NCBI GenBank assembly: GCA_012934845.2
Contig: WNNJ02003860.1
Coordinates: 21,294-85,293, forward strand
Length of the DNA: 64,000 nt
Reading direction: 5' to 3'
Origin: Pomphorhynchus laevis
Taxonomy: Eukaryota; Acanthocephala; Palaeacanthocephala; Echinorhynchida; Pomphorhynchidae
Shown here: one piece after another, positions 22,784-31,834 of the stretch
Layout: each line of letters opens with the position of its first letter
Position numbering within the stretch: the stretch's first letter is position 1
The notes under the pieces: model-generated
Told to the model about the DNA's origin: nothing
The model's input: only the letters and a program-made list of their open reading frames with translations
The model's database searches: none
Position numbers and translations under genes: made by a program

Positions 22784-23554
22784 TTAAACTTGAACGTTTT
22801 CGACAACGGTATTATATTCAGGTAGGGACTCGTCTTTTTCTATATTTTCTGCGTTTTTTATTTTTTCTGTCAAAGAAAAGACACGTCGCTGTCTAAGTTG
22901 TTTAAGCCATATCATCAGCCACAGGGTTGTACTCATAAGAATCAAGAGGCTGGCCAACAACCATATTTCGAGTGCACCATTGTTTAAATAATTGAGCCTC
23001 ATTTGATTCATATCTCTCCATTGCTTAAAAGTTATCACTTTGTTGCACAATGGTTTCATATCGCTCCCATTTTCATATGTTCCCTCACTATCCATCGCAT
23101 TAATATGACTGATAATATCATTTCCTGCGTTATTGTCATTCAATAAATTATCTTTGTTAATATCTGCTACTGCGTGACCGAATATACTATTGAACAGCTT
23201 GAAAGTAGTAGGGATGCGGAAAATTCTGATGCGGGTTATCGTGAATTTCACATTATTATTTAAATCAATGGCCATTTTACATCCTTTAATACACTGATCT
23301 GGATTTGCATTGTTATTGCACAGTTGTGAGCACCAGTCGTTTATTTCCTCATTAGTTGGATCATTTTTAAATACACTTTTCATGTCCTCGGATTTACGGC
23401 ATCCTTGAATGCAACTATCATTGAGATCACATTGTGATTCGCATGATTGTAAATTTGACTTTATATCTTGGAGCTTGTCATTAATTGGTAATTTAAAACT
23501 TGATGTTACTTTTAAAATCGCCAGCACCAGACAATAGATTATATAGTCTGGCAT
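22784..23554 (-). CDS. Cysteine-rich single-pass membrane protein, function unknown
   Basis: An intact 256-codon frame, the best host gene in the window. Residues 1-20 form a signal peptide (MPDYIIYCLVLAILKVTSSF). The outer part has two like repeats of paired CX3C: C38-x3-C42-x5-C48-x3-C52 (ending CIQGCRKSED) and C75-x3-C79-x8-C88-x3-C92 (ending CIKGCKMAID), likely two disulfide-stapled helical hairpins. A lone Cys170 lies before the membrane. Two glycosylation sequons are visible (N45-D-S, N162-G-S). Residues about 195-217 form one transmembrane helix, then LKQLRQRRV on the cytoplasmic side and an acidic tail ending LPEYNTVVENVQV, with a hydrophobic-x-hydrophobic end that could bind a PDZ domain. 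The start is the first ATG in frame. AATAAA lies 79 bases past the stop (22700-22705). I do not recognise the family; an upstream exon cannot be excluded. Confidence 0.65.
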   Translation of the reverse strand: MPDYIIYCLVLAILKVTSSFKLPINDKLQDIKSNLQSCESQCDLNDSCIQGCRKSEDMKSVFKNDPTNEEINDWCSQLCNNNANPDQCIKGCKMAIDLNNNVKFTITRIRIFRIPTTFKLFNSIFGHAVADINKDNLLNDNNAGNDIISHINAMDSEGTYENGSDMKPLCNKVITFKQWRDMNQMRLNYLNNGALEIWLLASLLILMSTTLWLMIWLKQLRQRRVFSLTEKIKNAENIEKDESLPEYNTVVENVQV

Positions 23555-23925
23555 GATTTGGTAGTTGATAATCAGAGTTTGGCCTCCAAGGGAAATTTTA
23601 CTTTATGCTTGAATTAAACCAGTCGATATCTGAAAAAGCGCGAAAATTAACAGGTTACTCAAACAATTCATTTTAAATTATTCATAATAATGGCTGCAGC
23701 CAATTTTTTGAAAATAACCTCACTTCATAAACCCTTAAATTCACATTTTTAAAAGATACTACATTAATACAGACCAAAATCAGAGTACCATCAGAAATTT
23801 ACAATTAAGTATTCAAAACTAGCCGTGTGCATCTATTTCATAATCAACATTAAAACAATGATTTATTCTTGTAAATTGGAATCTCTGTAATAACATATTT
23901 TAAATAGTTGATAATGATCCATTAT

Positions 23926-24296
23926 TGATAAATAATTTTTGGAGTTGGACCAAAGAAATGAGGAAAATTTTCTATTGATATTTCGCTAACTTCTGTTAGC
24001 ATCTTCAGAAAATTACAAAGTTTTTTAAAACGCACATGCTTATATAAAAAACAATTCAAAACGATCGCCGACATTTTCTTTTAGAGGTGATGTTGTTATA
24101 TATTTTTGCAGCGATAAACAGCTGTTTTCGTGCTGTTGTTTGAATTTTTAGCACGATTTATCGGAAATCGTGCCAAAATCGTGTAATTCAGAAAATTAAA
24201 ATTTTATCATTGTAATTTTCTGAATGTGCTAACAGAGTTTAGCGAAATATAAAATAAAATTATGCTTCTTTCTTTGATCCAGTTCCAATAATTCGT
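23926..24296. mobile_element. Foldback or MITE-like element with ~85 bp inverted ends
   Basis: The left end GGAGTTGGACCAAAGAAATG and the right end, read on the other strand (GGAACTGGATCAAAGAAAGA), are imperfect inverted copies. Pairing continues through ATATTTCGCTAA, CTGTTAGCA and TTCAGAAAATTACAA to about 85 bp. The middle holds a second small palindrome, GCACGATTT-ATCGG-AAATCGTGC (about 24151-24173). Nothing is encoded. The size and ends fit a non-autonomous DNA transposon. Flanking target duplication is not clear because both sides are AT-rich. Confidence 0.7.
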
Positions 24297-24299
24297 AAT

Positions 24300-24755
24300 A
24301 AAATATTGTCGAGTTTAATACCTTTATATCACGTAAATCCTTTAAAATAAATGTACCATTAAAATATTAAAAATACCATGGACACGTTGCTAAGCAACAT
24401 CTTAGCAGTCAAATTTAAAAATATGTAGCAATAACTTAGCATTATCGTATATTTCGATACTGTAATAATCTCCGGGGACAGAGATTATTGACTTTTCGGT
24501 TTAATCAATTGTAATCAGTTATTTATATTGAAAAATTTCAATCATTGAAAATTTCAATGATTGAAATAAGCATTGAAAATTAAAAATAACTTTAAATATA
24601 GAATATCCAGATATTGCCGAAATTACACAGCAGCTGGGAACCCTCTATAGGTACTTGGTTAATATAAAAATCAAAAGTAGCATGAGCGTAACCTTCGGCT
24701 TTGGGCAAAATCCTTGATTTAAAAACTGAAACTTGTAGGCTCTATGGACCTACAA
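24300..24755. other. AT-rich spacer
   Basis: Contains short inverted words (TTTCAATCATTGAAA repeated around 24535-24575, and AACTTGTAGGTCC-type arms around 24730-24758), but no gene or longer repeat. Confidence 0.4.
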
Positions 24756-24759
24756 GTTT

Positions 24760-24905
24760 ACTATATTGAATAGTTGCTTGATCACCTTGTGTGATCTAGC
24801 AACTATTCAATATGTATATATACATATATACATGCATGTATATATGTATGTAAATATGTATATATACATATATGTATATATGTATATACATGATATATAT
24901 CATAT
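24760..24905. repeat. Palindrome followed by ATGTAT microsatellite
   Basis: TATTGAATAGTTGC-TTGATCAC and GTGATC-TAGCAACTATTCAATA (24763-24813) form a 20-22 bp hairpin with one bulge. It is followed by about 95 bp of alternating ATGTAT/ATACAT. This may be a short foldback element at a microsatellite. Confidence 0.6.
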
Positions 24906-24907
24906 AT

Positions 24908-24955
24908 ATAATGATGTTGCTTGGTAGACTTAACTTTGGCTTACGACTTATATAT
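24908..24955. repeat. Isolated piece of satellite B between TA runs
   Basis: ATGATGTTGCTTGGTAGACT, then a stretch ending TACGACTT, is about 80% the same as the first 40 bases of the satellite B unit (ATGGTGTTGCTTGATAGACT ... CACGACTT), which otherwise occurs only from 53998 onward. TA-rich runs lie on both sides here, as they do beside the copies at 53998 and 54756. Confidence 0.5.
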
Positions 24956-24959
24956 AATG

Positions 24960-25775
24960 AGGTTAATTGAAACTTTTAGTCAGGATTCGTCATGGATACG
25001 ATGGTATATTGAAATTTTCCTAAATAAACTGATATATAGAACCAAAATTATTAACTAAATTATAAAATTATTGACAACGTTTAAACCCACTAGGTATCTT
25101 CTTCAAGTCGAATAAATTTTATATGTTATCTCTTATATATAGTTACAATCCATTTCCACTTAATATGACGTTCAATAATGGCTGTGATAACTTAAGTCCC
25201 AATTAGATATTATTGATGACTTAAACGGACCTGAAATGCATCGCAAAGGCAAACATTGAATATTTATCGACACAAGGCTCATTTAGCAATGTTGTTTGTT
25301 ATGTTGGATGGTAGGTATCAATTATCAGCTCCAGCGAATCTTTGATAATGATCAAATCTTTAATAATTGCTTCTAAAAGAATAAATAATCAGGCTTGTAA
25401 TTAAAAATAACACCATTCTCAGCGTTATTTCGGTATAAAAATTTTCTTAAATAAAAATTCTCACCTATATTTTAGCATTCTCATCGATTCTCATATTATT
25501 TTTATAATTTGGGTAGACTGATAAATTCAATGTTATCGAGTCTATCAAATTCTTCGTTATTTTATTCACAAATTTGAAAAATTATATATCAATTGAGTGT
25601 TTTTAAGTATTTATTTGTGAAATCTCCACTCAGATGGTGTTGCAAGTAATTGTTTAGAATGAAGGATGTAGCTTACGGTTAAAACATTTAAACCAAAACT
25701 ACTCCGAAATTTTTTTAAGTTTCAAAAAAATTTGAAAATAAAAAAATTTGCTAGTATTTGCAAACATGTATAGTA
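24960..25775. other. AT-rich spacer
   Basis: No coding frame or repeat that I can place. A CCCACTAGGTATCTTCTTCA word at about 25088 resembles the tails of old retroelements but is too short to call. Confidence 0.35.
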
Positions 25776-26240
25776 CCATCTTAGTCCTTCAGGAGACACG
25801 ATCTAACCGTCTACCCCAGGACATTACTCGATTTATCCCAAAGCATATCTACACACTTCACAACGTACATAACCACTTCCCACTCTTCTTCATCTTAAGG
25901 TCTTTTAACTCTAGTTAAATGCTCCTTAAGGTCCTCCGTCTTATTAAACTTATCGTGTCCAACCATGTCTTGTTTAATTATAGCACTTGCCAAGAACTGT
26001 AAACGCATCAGCCTAGCCAATATCTACATCCGGTTGGGGGATATTAACAAGAACCGTGACCTCCTGGACCGTATTTTAGGTACTGGCTACGACATGTTAA
26101 TCGGTAACTTCAAGACAGAACTAGTGTTGGATTAATGCCACACTCCGTATAGTCAGGCACGATTATCTTATTCACAATTTACCAACCTCTACCTTTCATT
26201 TCTCAACAACAAACTCACTCCTCGACATTTTACTGCTACA
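25775..26240 (+). pseudogene. Jockey-like LINE endonuclease relic
   Basis: Plus-strand pieces match the ORF2 N-terminus at 10.9-11.4 kb in order: VLQETRSNRLPQDITRFIPK (25785-25845), SSSS then a TAA at 25896-25898 and GLLTLVKCSLRS-like text, then RISLANIYIRLGDINKNRDL (about 26000-26060), GYDMLIGNFKT where the family has GYDILLGDFND, and LNNKLTPRHFTAT. The catalytic GDFN has become GNFK. Several frame changes; old and dead. Confidence 0.6.
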
Positions 26241-26880
26241 TAGGGCATAGTTGTTAAAACCCATCTGCACTGAGCAGTCGCGTTAAAAACTGACTCTAAT
26301 TGTATTAATACTCTAATTGTATTAATTAGATAGTTATGGGTTGTTTTGTTTTTTAAATCTTATTATAGTACAATCACGTTCAGTTATCAATTCGTTGTAC
26401 TGTAGTTTATGACATCCGCGCATTTCGAGTAATCTCAATCTTAAATAAATCTTGCAATCTGATACGAATCGAGCTATTTCTGAATTTATATCATTGCTTA
26501 TTAGTATGATTAAATAAATAATAATTTACCTCGTACAGCTGAATTAATTTTTCTCGCACGTGGCTACACTACACAACATCACTGAGTGTTTAATGGCTTT
26601 CAACTTTAATTCTTGGAATGACTTTGTGTGGATGGATGTTTCTTTGATAATTATTCATTTATCGGGATTGATTTCACGGTCTCGCTAGCATATTCGCGTT
26701 GAAAATGTAAGCACAGTGGTAGTTGTTGATTTGCAGGTGATGAAGTAAAACCAAATTTTGAATAATGCAAAATTTAGATAACGCTATGATTGAACATCTC
26801 TGCAACAAATGCACACTATAAGTGGTGTGTATTATGCAACAAAGTCGCTCTTAAGGATGCAACGTTGAAATAAGATAAGT
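26240..26880. other. AT-rich spacer
   Basis: No open frame, RNA gene or repeat that I can support. Confidence 0.4.
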
Positions 26881-27080
26881 TCTAATTCTTATTCTAATAT
26901 AACGTCTGTTATTTATTAGTCAATTCATAAAAATGACGTTTATTTTAAATTTTATTTTAACTTGATTTAAATCATAGAAAATCTAAAAACAATTATTAAT
27001 TTTATTATTTAATTATTAAATTTTGATTTATCATTATTATGTTTTGTTTATTTTATAATTATATTAAATACGTCGACTCA
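26880..27080 (+). repeat. Dispersed stem-loop repeat, 5'-truncated copy
   Basis: Begins at CTAATTCTTATTCTAATATA and runs to AAATACGTCGACTCA, matching the copy at 27137-27415 with a shift of about 317 bp. The stem-loop part is missing. Confidence 0.75.
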
Positions 27081-27136
27081 ATTTATCAATTTATCATTTA
27101 TTCAATAAATAATAAATTATATATATACATATTATT

Positions 27137-27415
27137 TGTTGGGTAGAGGAGTTAAGGGCCGAAACCTGATAGCATAGCAGTTCCTCCTGATGACCTCTAA
27201 TTCTTATTCTGATATAACGTCTGTTATTTATTAGTCAATTCATAAAAATGACGTTTATTTTAAATTTTATTTTTTATTTTAACTTGATTTAAATTATAAA
27301 AAATCTAAAAACTATTATTTATTTTATTATTTAATTATTAAATTTTGATTTAGCATTATTATGTTTTGTTTATTTTATAATTATATTAAATACGTAGACT
27401 CAGTGAGCTGATTTG
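27137..27415 (+). repeat. Dispersed stem-loop repeat, long copy
   Basis: Starts TTGTTGGGTAGAGGAGTTAA, then GGGCCGAAACCTGATAGCAT-AGCAG and TTCCTCCTGATGACCTC, an AT-rich body, and the standard end TACGTAGACTCAGTGAGCTG. It is almost identical to the reverse-oriented copy at 47447-47760, so the two are young relative to the other copies. Confidence 0.85.
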
Positions 27416-27547
27416 TTTTTTCGGTAATATAACCTCTATCAGAAATACTGATACTGTATTATTGATAGACATTATAATTTTATTTTTAATTTTACTTTTT
27501 TTCATTTTTACTTTATCATTTTTCTTTTTATTTTTAATCAAGTTTGG

Positions 27548-28056
27548 TGATTATATTAAATACGTACACTCAGTTAGCTGATTTGATTCATGTTACACTT
27601 TTTTATATTTTAATTCGACGTGGGCTGTTAAACGCTAAACTATCAGACGAATGTTGTATCAAAATATTTTATTATTTTAAAATATTGATATTTTTATACG
27701 CAATGTTTTATATTGCGTATTTTAAAGAAATTGGTAATTTAAATTGGTAATTTAAATTGGTAATTTATTTCTTATTTAAAGTAATTGGTTATTAGTCAAT
27801 TTCTAAAAATTGACTTTTAAATTTCAATTTTAAATTTTTACTTAATATAAATTATTAAAATCATTAAATAAACATTTAATAACTTTTTATTTTATAAAAT
27901 CTTATATAACTATTAATTATAATTATTTATTTAATTGTGTTTTTTACTTTAATTATTCATTATTTTTTTATTTATTTGATTATTTAAATGTTATTTAGCA
28001 TTATTTTTAATTTATAAATAATATAAAATACGTAGACTCAGTAAGCTGATCTAATT
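27548..28056 (+). repeat. Dispersed stem-loop repeat, a 3' tail and a truncated copy
   Basis: Two ends of the family lie here: a short 3' tail at 27550-27590 (TACGTACACTCAGTTAGCTG) and a 5'-truncated copy from TTATTAGTCAATTTC (27788) to CGTAGACTCAGTAAGCTGAT (about 28050). The open frame 27544-27750 in between is chance reading through AT-rich DNA. Confidence 0.65.
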
Positions 28057-28599
28057 GATTTACGTACTCAACAATTAAACATATTGTTTTCTATATTAAT
28101 ACAAAACGGTATAAAAAATAATTTCATATTATAAATTCATCTCTCACATTAGTCATAAAAACATCAGTTTTGCTGTTCATATATATAACTGTACTGTCAT
28201 ACGATACAATAAAATAATTTTATGGCTACATACATAAGACACAAAATCAAATGTGACCCTTCTTTTAAAAATACTGACGCGGTTGAAGGCAATAGAAGAG
28301 CCTTATAATATGCCATTAAAATACAAAACATAATGTCATTTTTTTACTTACGGGATTATAACCTTTAGGGATAACCGAAAATAAAGTTTATTTTGACATT
28401 AGCTTTAAAACGACATTATATTTTCTAGTAGCTGTGACTACTAGCCGTGACTACTAGCTGTGACTACGAATATAGTGTTATATTCACGAGCACTCGTAAT
28501 CTAAATTTGTCTAAGTACAAAACTCACTGAAAAAGTGCAATCGGATGAGAATAAGATTATAAAATTAGAATGTGTCGATCAGCCTGCTACAAACGAAAC

Positions 28600-28800
28600 T
28601 GCACGCAAATTAGCAGCGATGGAAATGCAAATTCATAGGTGGATGGGCGGCATCACACTACTCAATCACATAAATAATAATATTCGAAGACGATTTGGAG
28701 TTCAGCCTATTAAAGAAAAATTACGAGAAACCCGGTTACAATGGTTAGAGCACGTACCTCGTGCAAAGAAAACCACCGTCATCACGAACGGAATAGACCT
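28600..28800 (+). pseudogene. LINE ORF2 C-terminal fragment (RTE-like)
   Basis: The open frame 28535-28924 contains MQIHRWMGGITLLNHINNNI, RRRFGVQPIKEKLRETRLQW and LEHVPRAKKTTVI. This is the RMLRWxxGVTRxDxVRNxxIR...VxPIxxKLxExRLRWxGHVxR stretch found after the thumb in RTE-group reverse transcriptases. The canonical WYGHV reads WLEHV. No reverse-transcriptase core lies upstream; the preceding 500 bp are AT-rich, so the copy is strongly 5'-truncated. A tandem repeat starts directly downstream. Confidence 0.6.
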
Positions 28801-29610
28801 GAACATAATGATATTATGTTTGGAAAATATCATCAATATACCTGACATAAATATTAGGCCGTGTAAAACGACGTCAACGTCGAAATGTTGCCCTAATAAA
28901 TTACGGAAATCTTGTCGAAACTAAGCTTGTCCAAATACGAGTTTAGACATAATGATATGTCCAAAAATATCATCAATATACATGCCATGGATATTAGAAC
29001 GTGTGAACTACAAGGACGTCAAAGTCCAAATATCGCCTAGAAATTATGTAAATATTGCCAAAACTTAGAATGTTCCAATAAGAGTTTGGACATAATGATA
29101 TGATGGCCCAAAAATATCATCAATACACCTGTCATGAAGATTAGGACGTATAAGGACTACAAGAACGTATTAGGACTACAAGAACGTCGGCGTCCAAATA
29201 TCGCCTTAAGAAATTATAGAAATCTTGACAAAACTTAGATTGTCCTAATAATAGTTTAGGCGTAATGATACGATGGCCCAAAAATGTCATCAATATACTT
29301 ACCATGAAAATTAAGACGTGTACATTACGAGGAAGTCAACGTTCAAATATTTATTTAAGAAATTATGGAAATCTTGTTGAAACATAGCTTGTATCAATAT
29401 GAGTTCGGACATAATGATATTGTGTCCCAAAAATATCATACATACTGCCATGAAGAATAGTAAGTGTACACTACAAGAACGTCGACGTCTAAATATCGCC
29501 TTAAGAAATTATGAAAATCTTTTCGATACTTATCTTGTCCAAATATGAGTTTTGACATAATGACATTATTTCCCAGAAATATCTTCACTATACCTGTTAA
29601 ACAGTGATAA
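28800..29610. repeat. Tandem repeat, about 145 bp unit, about 5.5 copies
   Basis: The word ACATAATGATAT and close variants recur at 28803, 28947, 29090, 29260, 29409 and 29554, spaced 144, 143, 170, 149 and 145 bp. Units share AAAAATATCATCAATATACC, ATGAAGATTAGGACGTGT, ACAAGAACGTCGACGTCCAA and AAATTATGGAAATCTTG. The long third unit holds an extra copy of AGGACTACAAGAACGT. Units differ by roughly a fifth, so the array is old. It begins at the tail of the LINE fragment. Confidence 0.85.
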
Positions 29611-29695
29611 CACTGTGTTGAACTTAGAAATAATAATTATCTGTATAACCACCAAAGGCACTTTAGAACTAAATTTTATAATGTAGATTTGACAT

Positions 29696-29750
29696 TTCAT
29701 AAAAATTGACTTTTATTTTAAATTTTAATTTTAAATTTTAATTGACTAAA
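29696..29750 (+). repeat. Dispersed stem-loop repeat, body fragment
   Basis: CATAAAAATTGACTTTTATT followed by TTAAATTTTAATTTTAAA matches the middle of the family. Both ends are missing. Confidence 0.4.
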
Positions 29751-29934
29751 TTTTGTTTGATTTAAGTTACACATTAATTACTTAATTAACAAATCAACGT
29801 TTAAATTGTTATAAAACACAGATTTAATTTGAAATCAGAAATGATTTTAATAAAATTTGCAAAATGTAATACTAAAGTCTTATATTAAATCTAATTGCTA
29901 CTAAAGCGGACTTGTCGAGTGATTGTCAGCCAAC

Positions 29935-30025
29935 AGTAAAAGGACCGAAACGTAAGTATTGGATCAGTAGCTGATGAGATTTACCAATACTAAAGTGTCG
30001 CATAACGCTATTGGCTTATAGAATG
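29935..30025 (+). repeat. Second dispersed repeat (pair with 48.2 kb)
   Basis: GGACCGAAACGTAAGTATTG-GATCAGTAGCTGATGAG-...CCAATACTAAAGTGT...GCTATTGGCTTATA matches the copy at 48176-48262. GTATTGG and CCAATAC can pair in both copies around a loop holding AGTAGCTGATGAG. Confidence 0.55.
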
Positions 30026-30049
30026 GAATCAAATTGCAGTCAAAAATTT

Positions 30050-30330
30050 CAAATTAAATTTTTACTTGATATAAATTATAAAATCTTATATAAAGAATCT
30101 TATAATTAAAATAAATAAATCTTATATTTTTTCTTATAAAGATATCTTCTGATAGTTATAATCTTATAACAATTATGTATTATTTAAAATTATGTTTTAC
30201 TGCTATGTTGGGTCGAGAAATAGGGGCGAAACATGATAACATAGCAGATAAATAATATAATAATAATAACATATCATTTATAAATAATATAAAATACCTA
30301 TACGCAATTAGCTGATTTGATTGGATCCAC
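30050..30330 (+). repeat. Dispersed stem-loop repeat with its clearest stem
   Basis: CTGCTATGTT (30200-30209) and AACATAGCAG (30238-30247) pair perfectly over 10 bp, enclosing GGGTCGAGAAATAGGGGCGA and AACATGAT. The copy ends with ACGCAATTAGCTGATTTGAT at about 30322. A body fragment of another copy lies just upstream (30050-30110). Confidence 0.75.
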
Positions 30331-30847
30331 AAATCAACAAAATATTATTTAAATATTAAATTTACAATCTACAAATGAACAAAATATTATTAAAAATAAA
30401 TTTAAACTAGTAAACGGAAAATTTTTTATTTTTATTAAACGGAAAATTTTTTAATAAGATAAACTAGTGTTTCTCAAAGTAGTCCGTAGCGCCCCCTTTG
30501 GGCCTGTTTGACGATTCAGGGGGCGGTAGAGAATTTTTGATTAAAAGGGGGTCCATGAAAGAGAGGTGGGGGTCGGCGAAAAAAATGTAAATTTCATCTT
30601 CATTACAAATAAACAACACATATTTAAGATTATAAGTAAGCACGAAATAGCCAATTACAATTTATCCTTTTAGTTTTCATCATTAAAAATACCCTTTTAA
30701 AACATAACACAAATCGCTATAATATTACTGAAATCACAATACGTGTATAAATTTATTGTGACGCGCCAGGGGCGACCCCATGCCACAGGCGACCCCCATG
30801 CTATTTTTGAAGGGACACTGGGGTTGTTTTTGAGAAATGTTAAAAAT

Positions 30848-30920
30848 AGCCCCCATCAAGACTCGAACCAGAACAGTCAATTTGGTAGAGAGAAAACTTA
30901 CCACTACGCCAAAGCACGTT
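30848..30920 (-). other. tRNA-like Pol III promoter boxes
   Basis: On the minus strand TGGCGTAGTGGTAAG (about 30911-30897) fits a tRNA A box, and GGTTCGAGTC (30869-30860) fits a B box, 36 bases further on. The T arm pairs poorly, the acceptor stem is weak and no anticodon stem is clear, so this is not a working tRNA gene. It looks like a tRNA-derived segment, as in SINEs. It lies between the left inverted end and the coding frame of the nested element, in the opposite direction. Confidence 0.5.
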
Positions 30921-30952
30921 GTAAGCAATAAAAAATAAAATAAAATATTGCT

Positions 30953-31423
30953 ATGATTTCAAACCATAAAAATGTTATTGATTTATCCCTTATGGTGTCA
31001 AATGTAGAGAACAAGGAGGAATACGACAATATTATATTGTTTTTAAAGGACAGAGGTGCAGAAGTAGTTTTGCCAAAAGAAGCAAAAAAAAGAATGAAGC
31101 GGAAAGCAAAGGCCTTTATGTTACTTGACGAGGTTTTATATCTTAGAGATCACGAAGGCCTGCATAAAAAAGTTTTTCATTCAGATCAGAGGGAATTAAT
31201 GGAACACGAAGCAAGATTGTTTCATAAAGAACACCATTTTGAAATGAACAGGTTTGAGGCAAAATACAATGATTATTTTTTCAAAATACACAGAGATATC
31301 ATTCGCAAAGTTGTCTCCGAGTGTGTTATGTGTATACAAGCACAGCCGTTGACAACAACTCTGAGACGACAACTCCGAGACGAAAAAGCTAAAACTCTCA
31401 TCATTATTTTTCTAAAGAAGTGA
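30953..31423 (+). pseudogene. Integrase-type H2C2 zinc-finger protein of the nested element
   Basis: An open 156-codon frame. Residues 45-65 read KRKAKAFMLLDEVLYLRDHE, the run-in typical of integrase N-termini, and residues 85-128 hold H...H (LFHKEHHFEMNRFEAKYNDY) followed by VVSECVMCIQAQPL, the C-x2-C half: the H2C2 fold that precedes the catalytic core in retroviral-type integrases and in Ginger/KRBA2-type transposases. The catalytic core is not represented in this frame, so the element cannot move by itself and is treated as a fossil. Confidence 0.6.
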
Positions 31424-31834
31424 AAATAACAGAAATATTATCAGAAGACAGAGTTAAAATAGAGAATGGAGAAGAAATCGAAATTGTTTCTATGTCAAGA
31501 ATGAAAAAAATTTAACATTAAAAAAATATTTTTATTTTGAACGACCCCCATGGGGGGTCGCCTGTGGCATGGGGGCGCGCCTGGCGCGCCACATTTATTA
31601 TAAAATTTCCACATAATCTCTCAAAAATCCTAAAATAAATTATAAGTAAATGTGTCGTTTTTCTTTTAAAATATTATCATAAAATTTTTACTACCTATTT
31701 TTCATTTTTTGAGATAAATTACTTCTGGAATTCTTTTTGTGGAAATATTTTGTCTTAACAACCAATTCTGAGAAATAAAATTTTTACAATACCCCCAAAA
31801 ATGGGAGAGCGACAAAAAAAGAAGGCACTATAGC

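Larger units (their letters stand above)
30757..31593 (+). mobile_element. Compact Ginger-like TIR element nested in the hAT
   Basis: The ends are inverted repeats of about 45 bp: TGTGACGCGCCAGG ... CATGCCACAGGCGACCCCCA on the left, and the same read inward from 31593 on the right (TGTGGCGCGCCAGGCGCG, then CATGCCACAGGCGACCCC). The element starts TGTGA and ends CA, and is flanked by TTTAT on both sides (30752-30756 and 31594-31598), a 5 bp target duplication. The TGTNR start and a gene for an integrase-like protein are the marks of Ginger elements; those usually give 4 bp duplications, so the call is tentative. At 837 bp it is far shorter than an autonomous element and looks broken. The GC-rich ends contrast with the AT-rich host DNA. 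Confidence 0.6.

Noticed and set aside
27544-27750. 68-residue frame as a gene
   Set aside because: It starts inside a tail of the dispersed repeat and runs through low-complexity AT DNA.
30200-30280. Hammerhead ribozyme in the dispersed stem-loop repeat (GAAAC and, further on, CTGATGA)
   Set aside because: The order is permuted and the bases flanking GAAAC and CTGATGA do not pair as a stem II, so no three-way core can be drawn.
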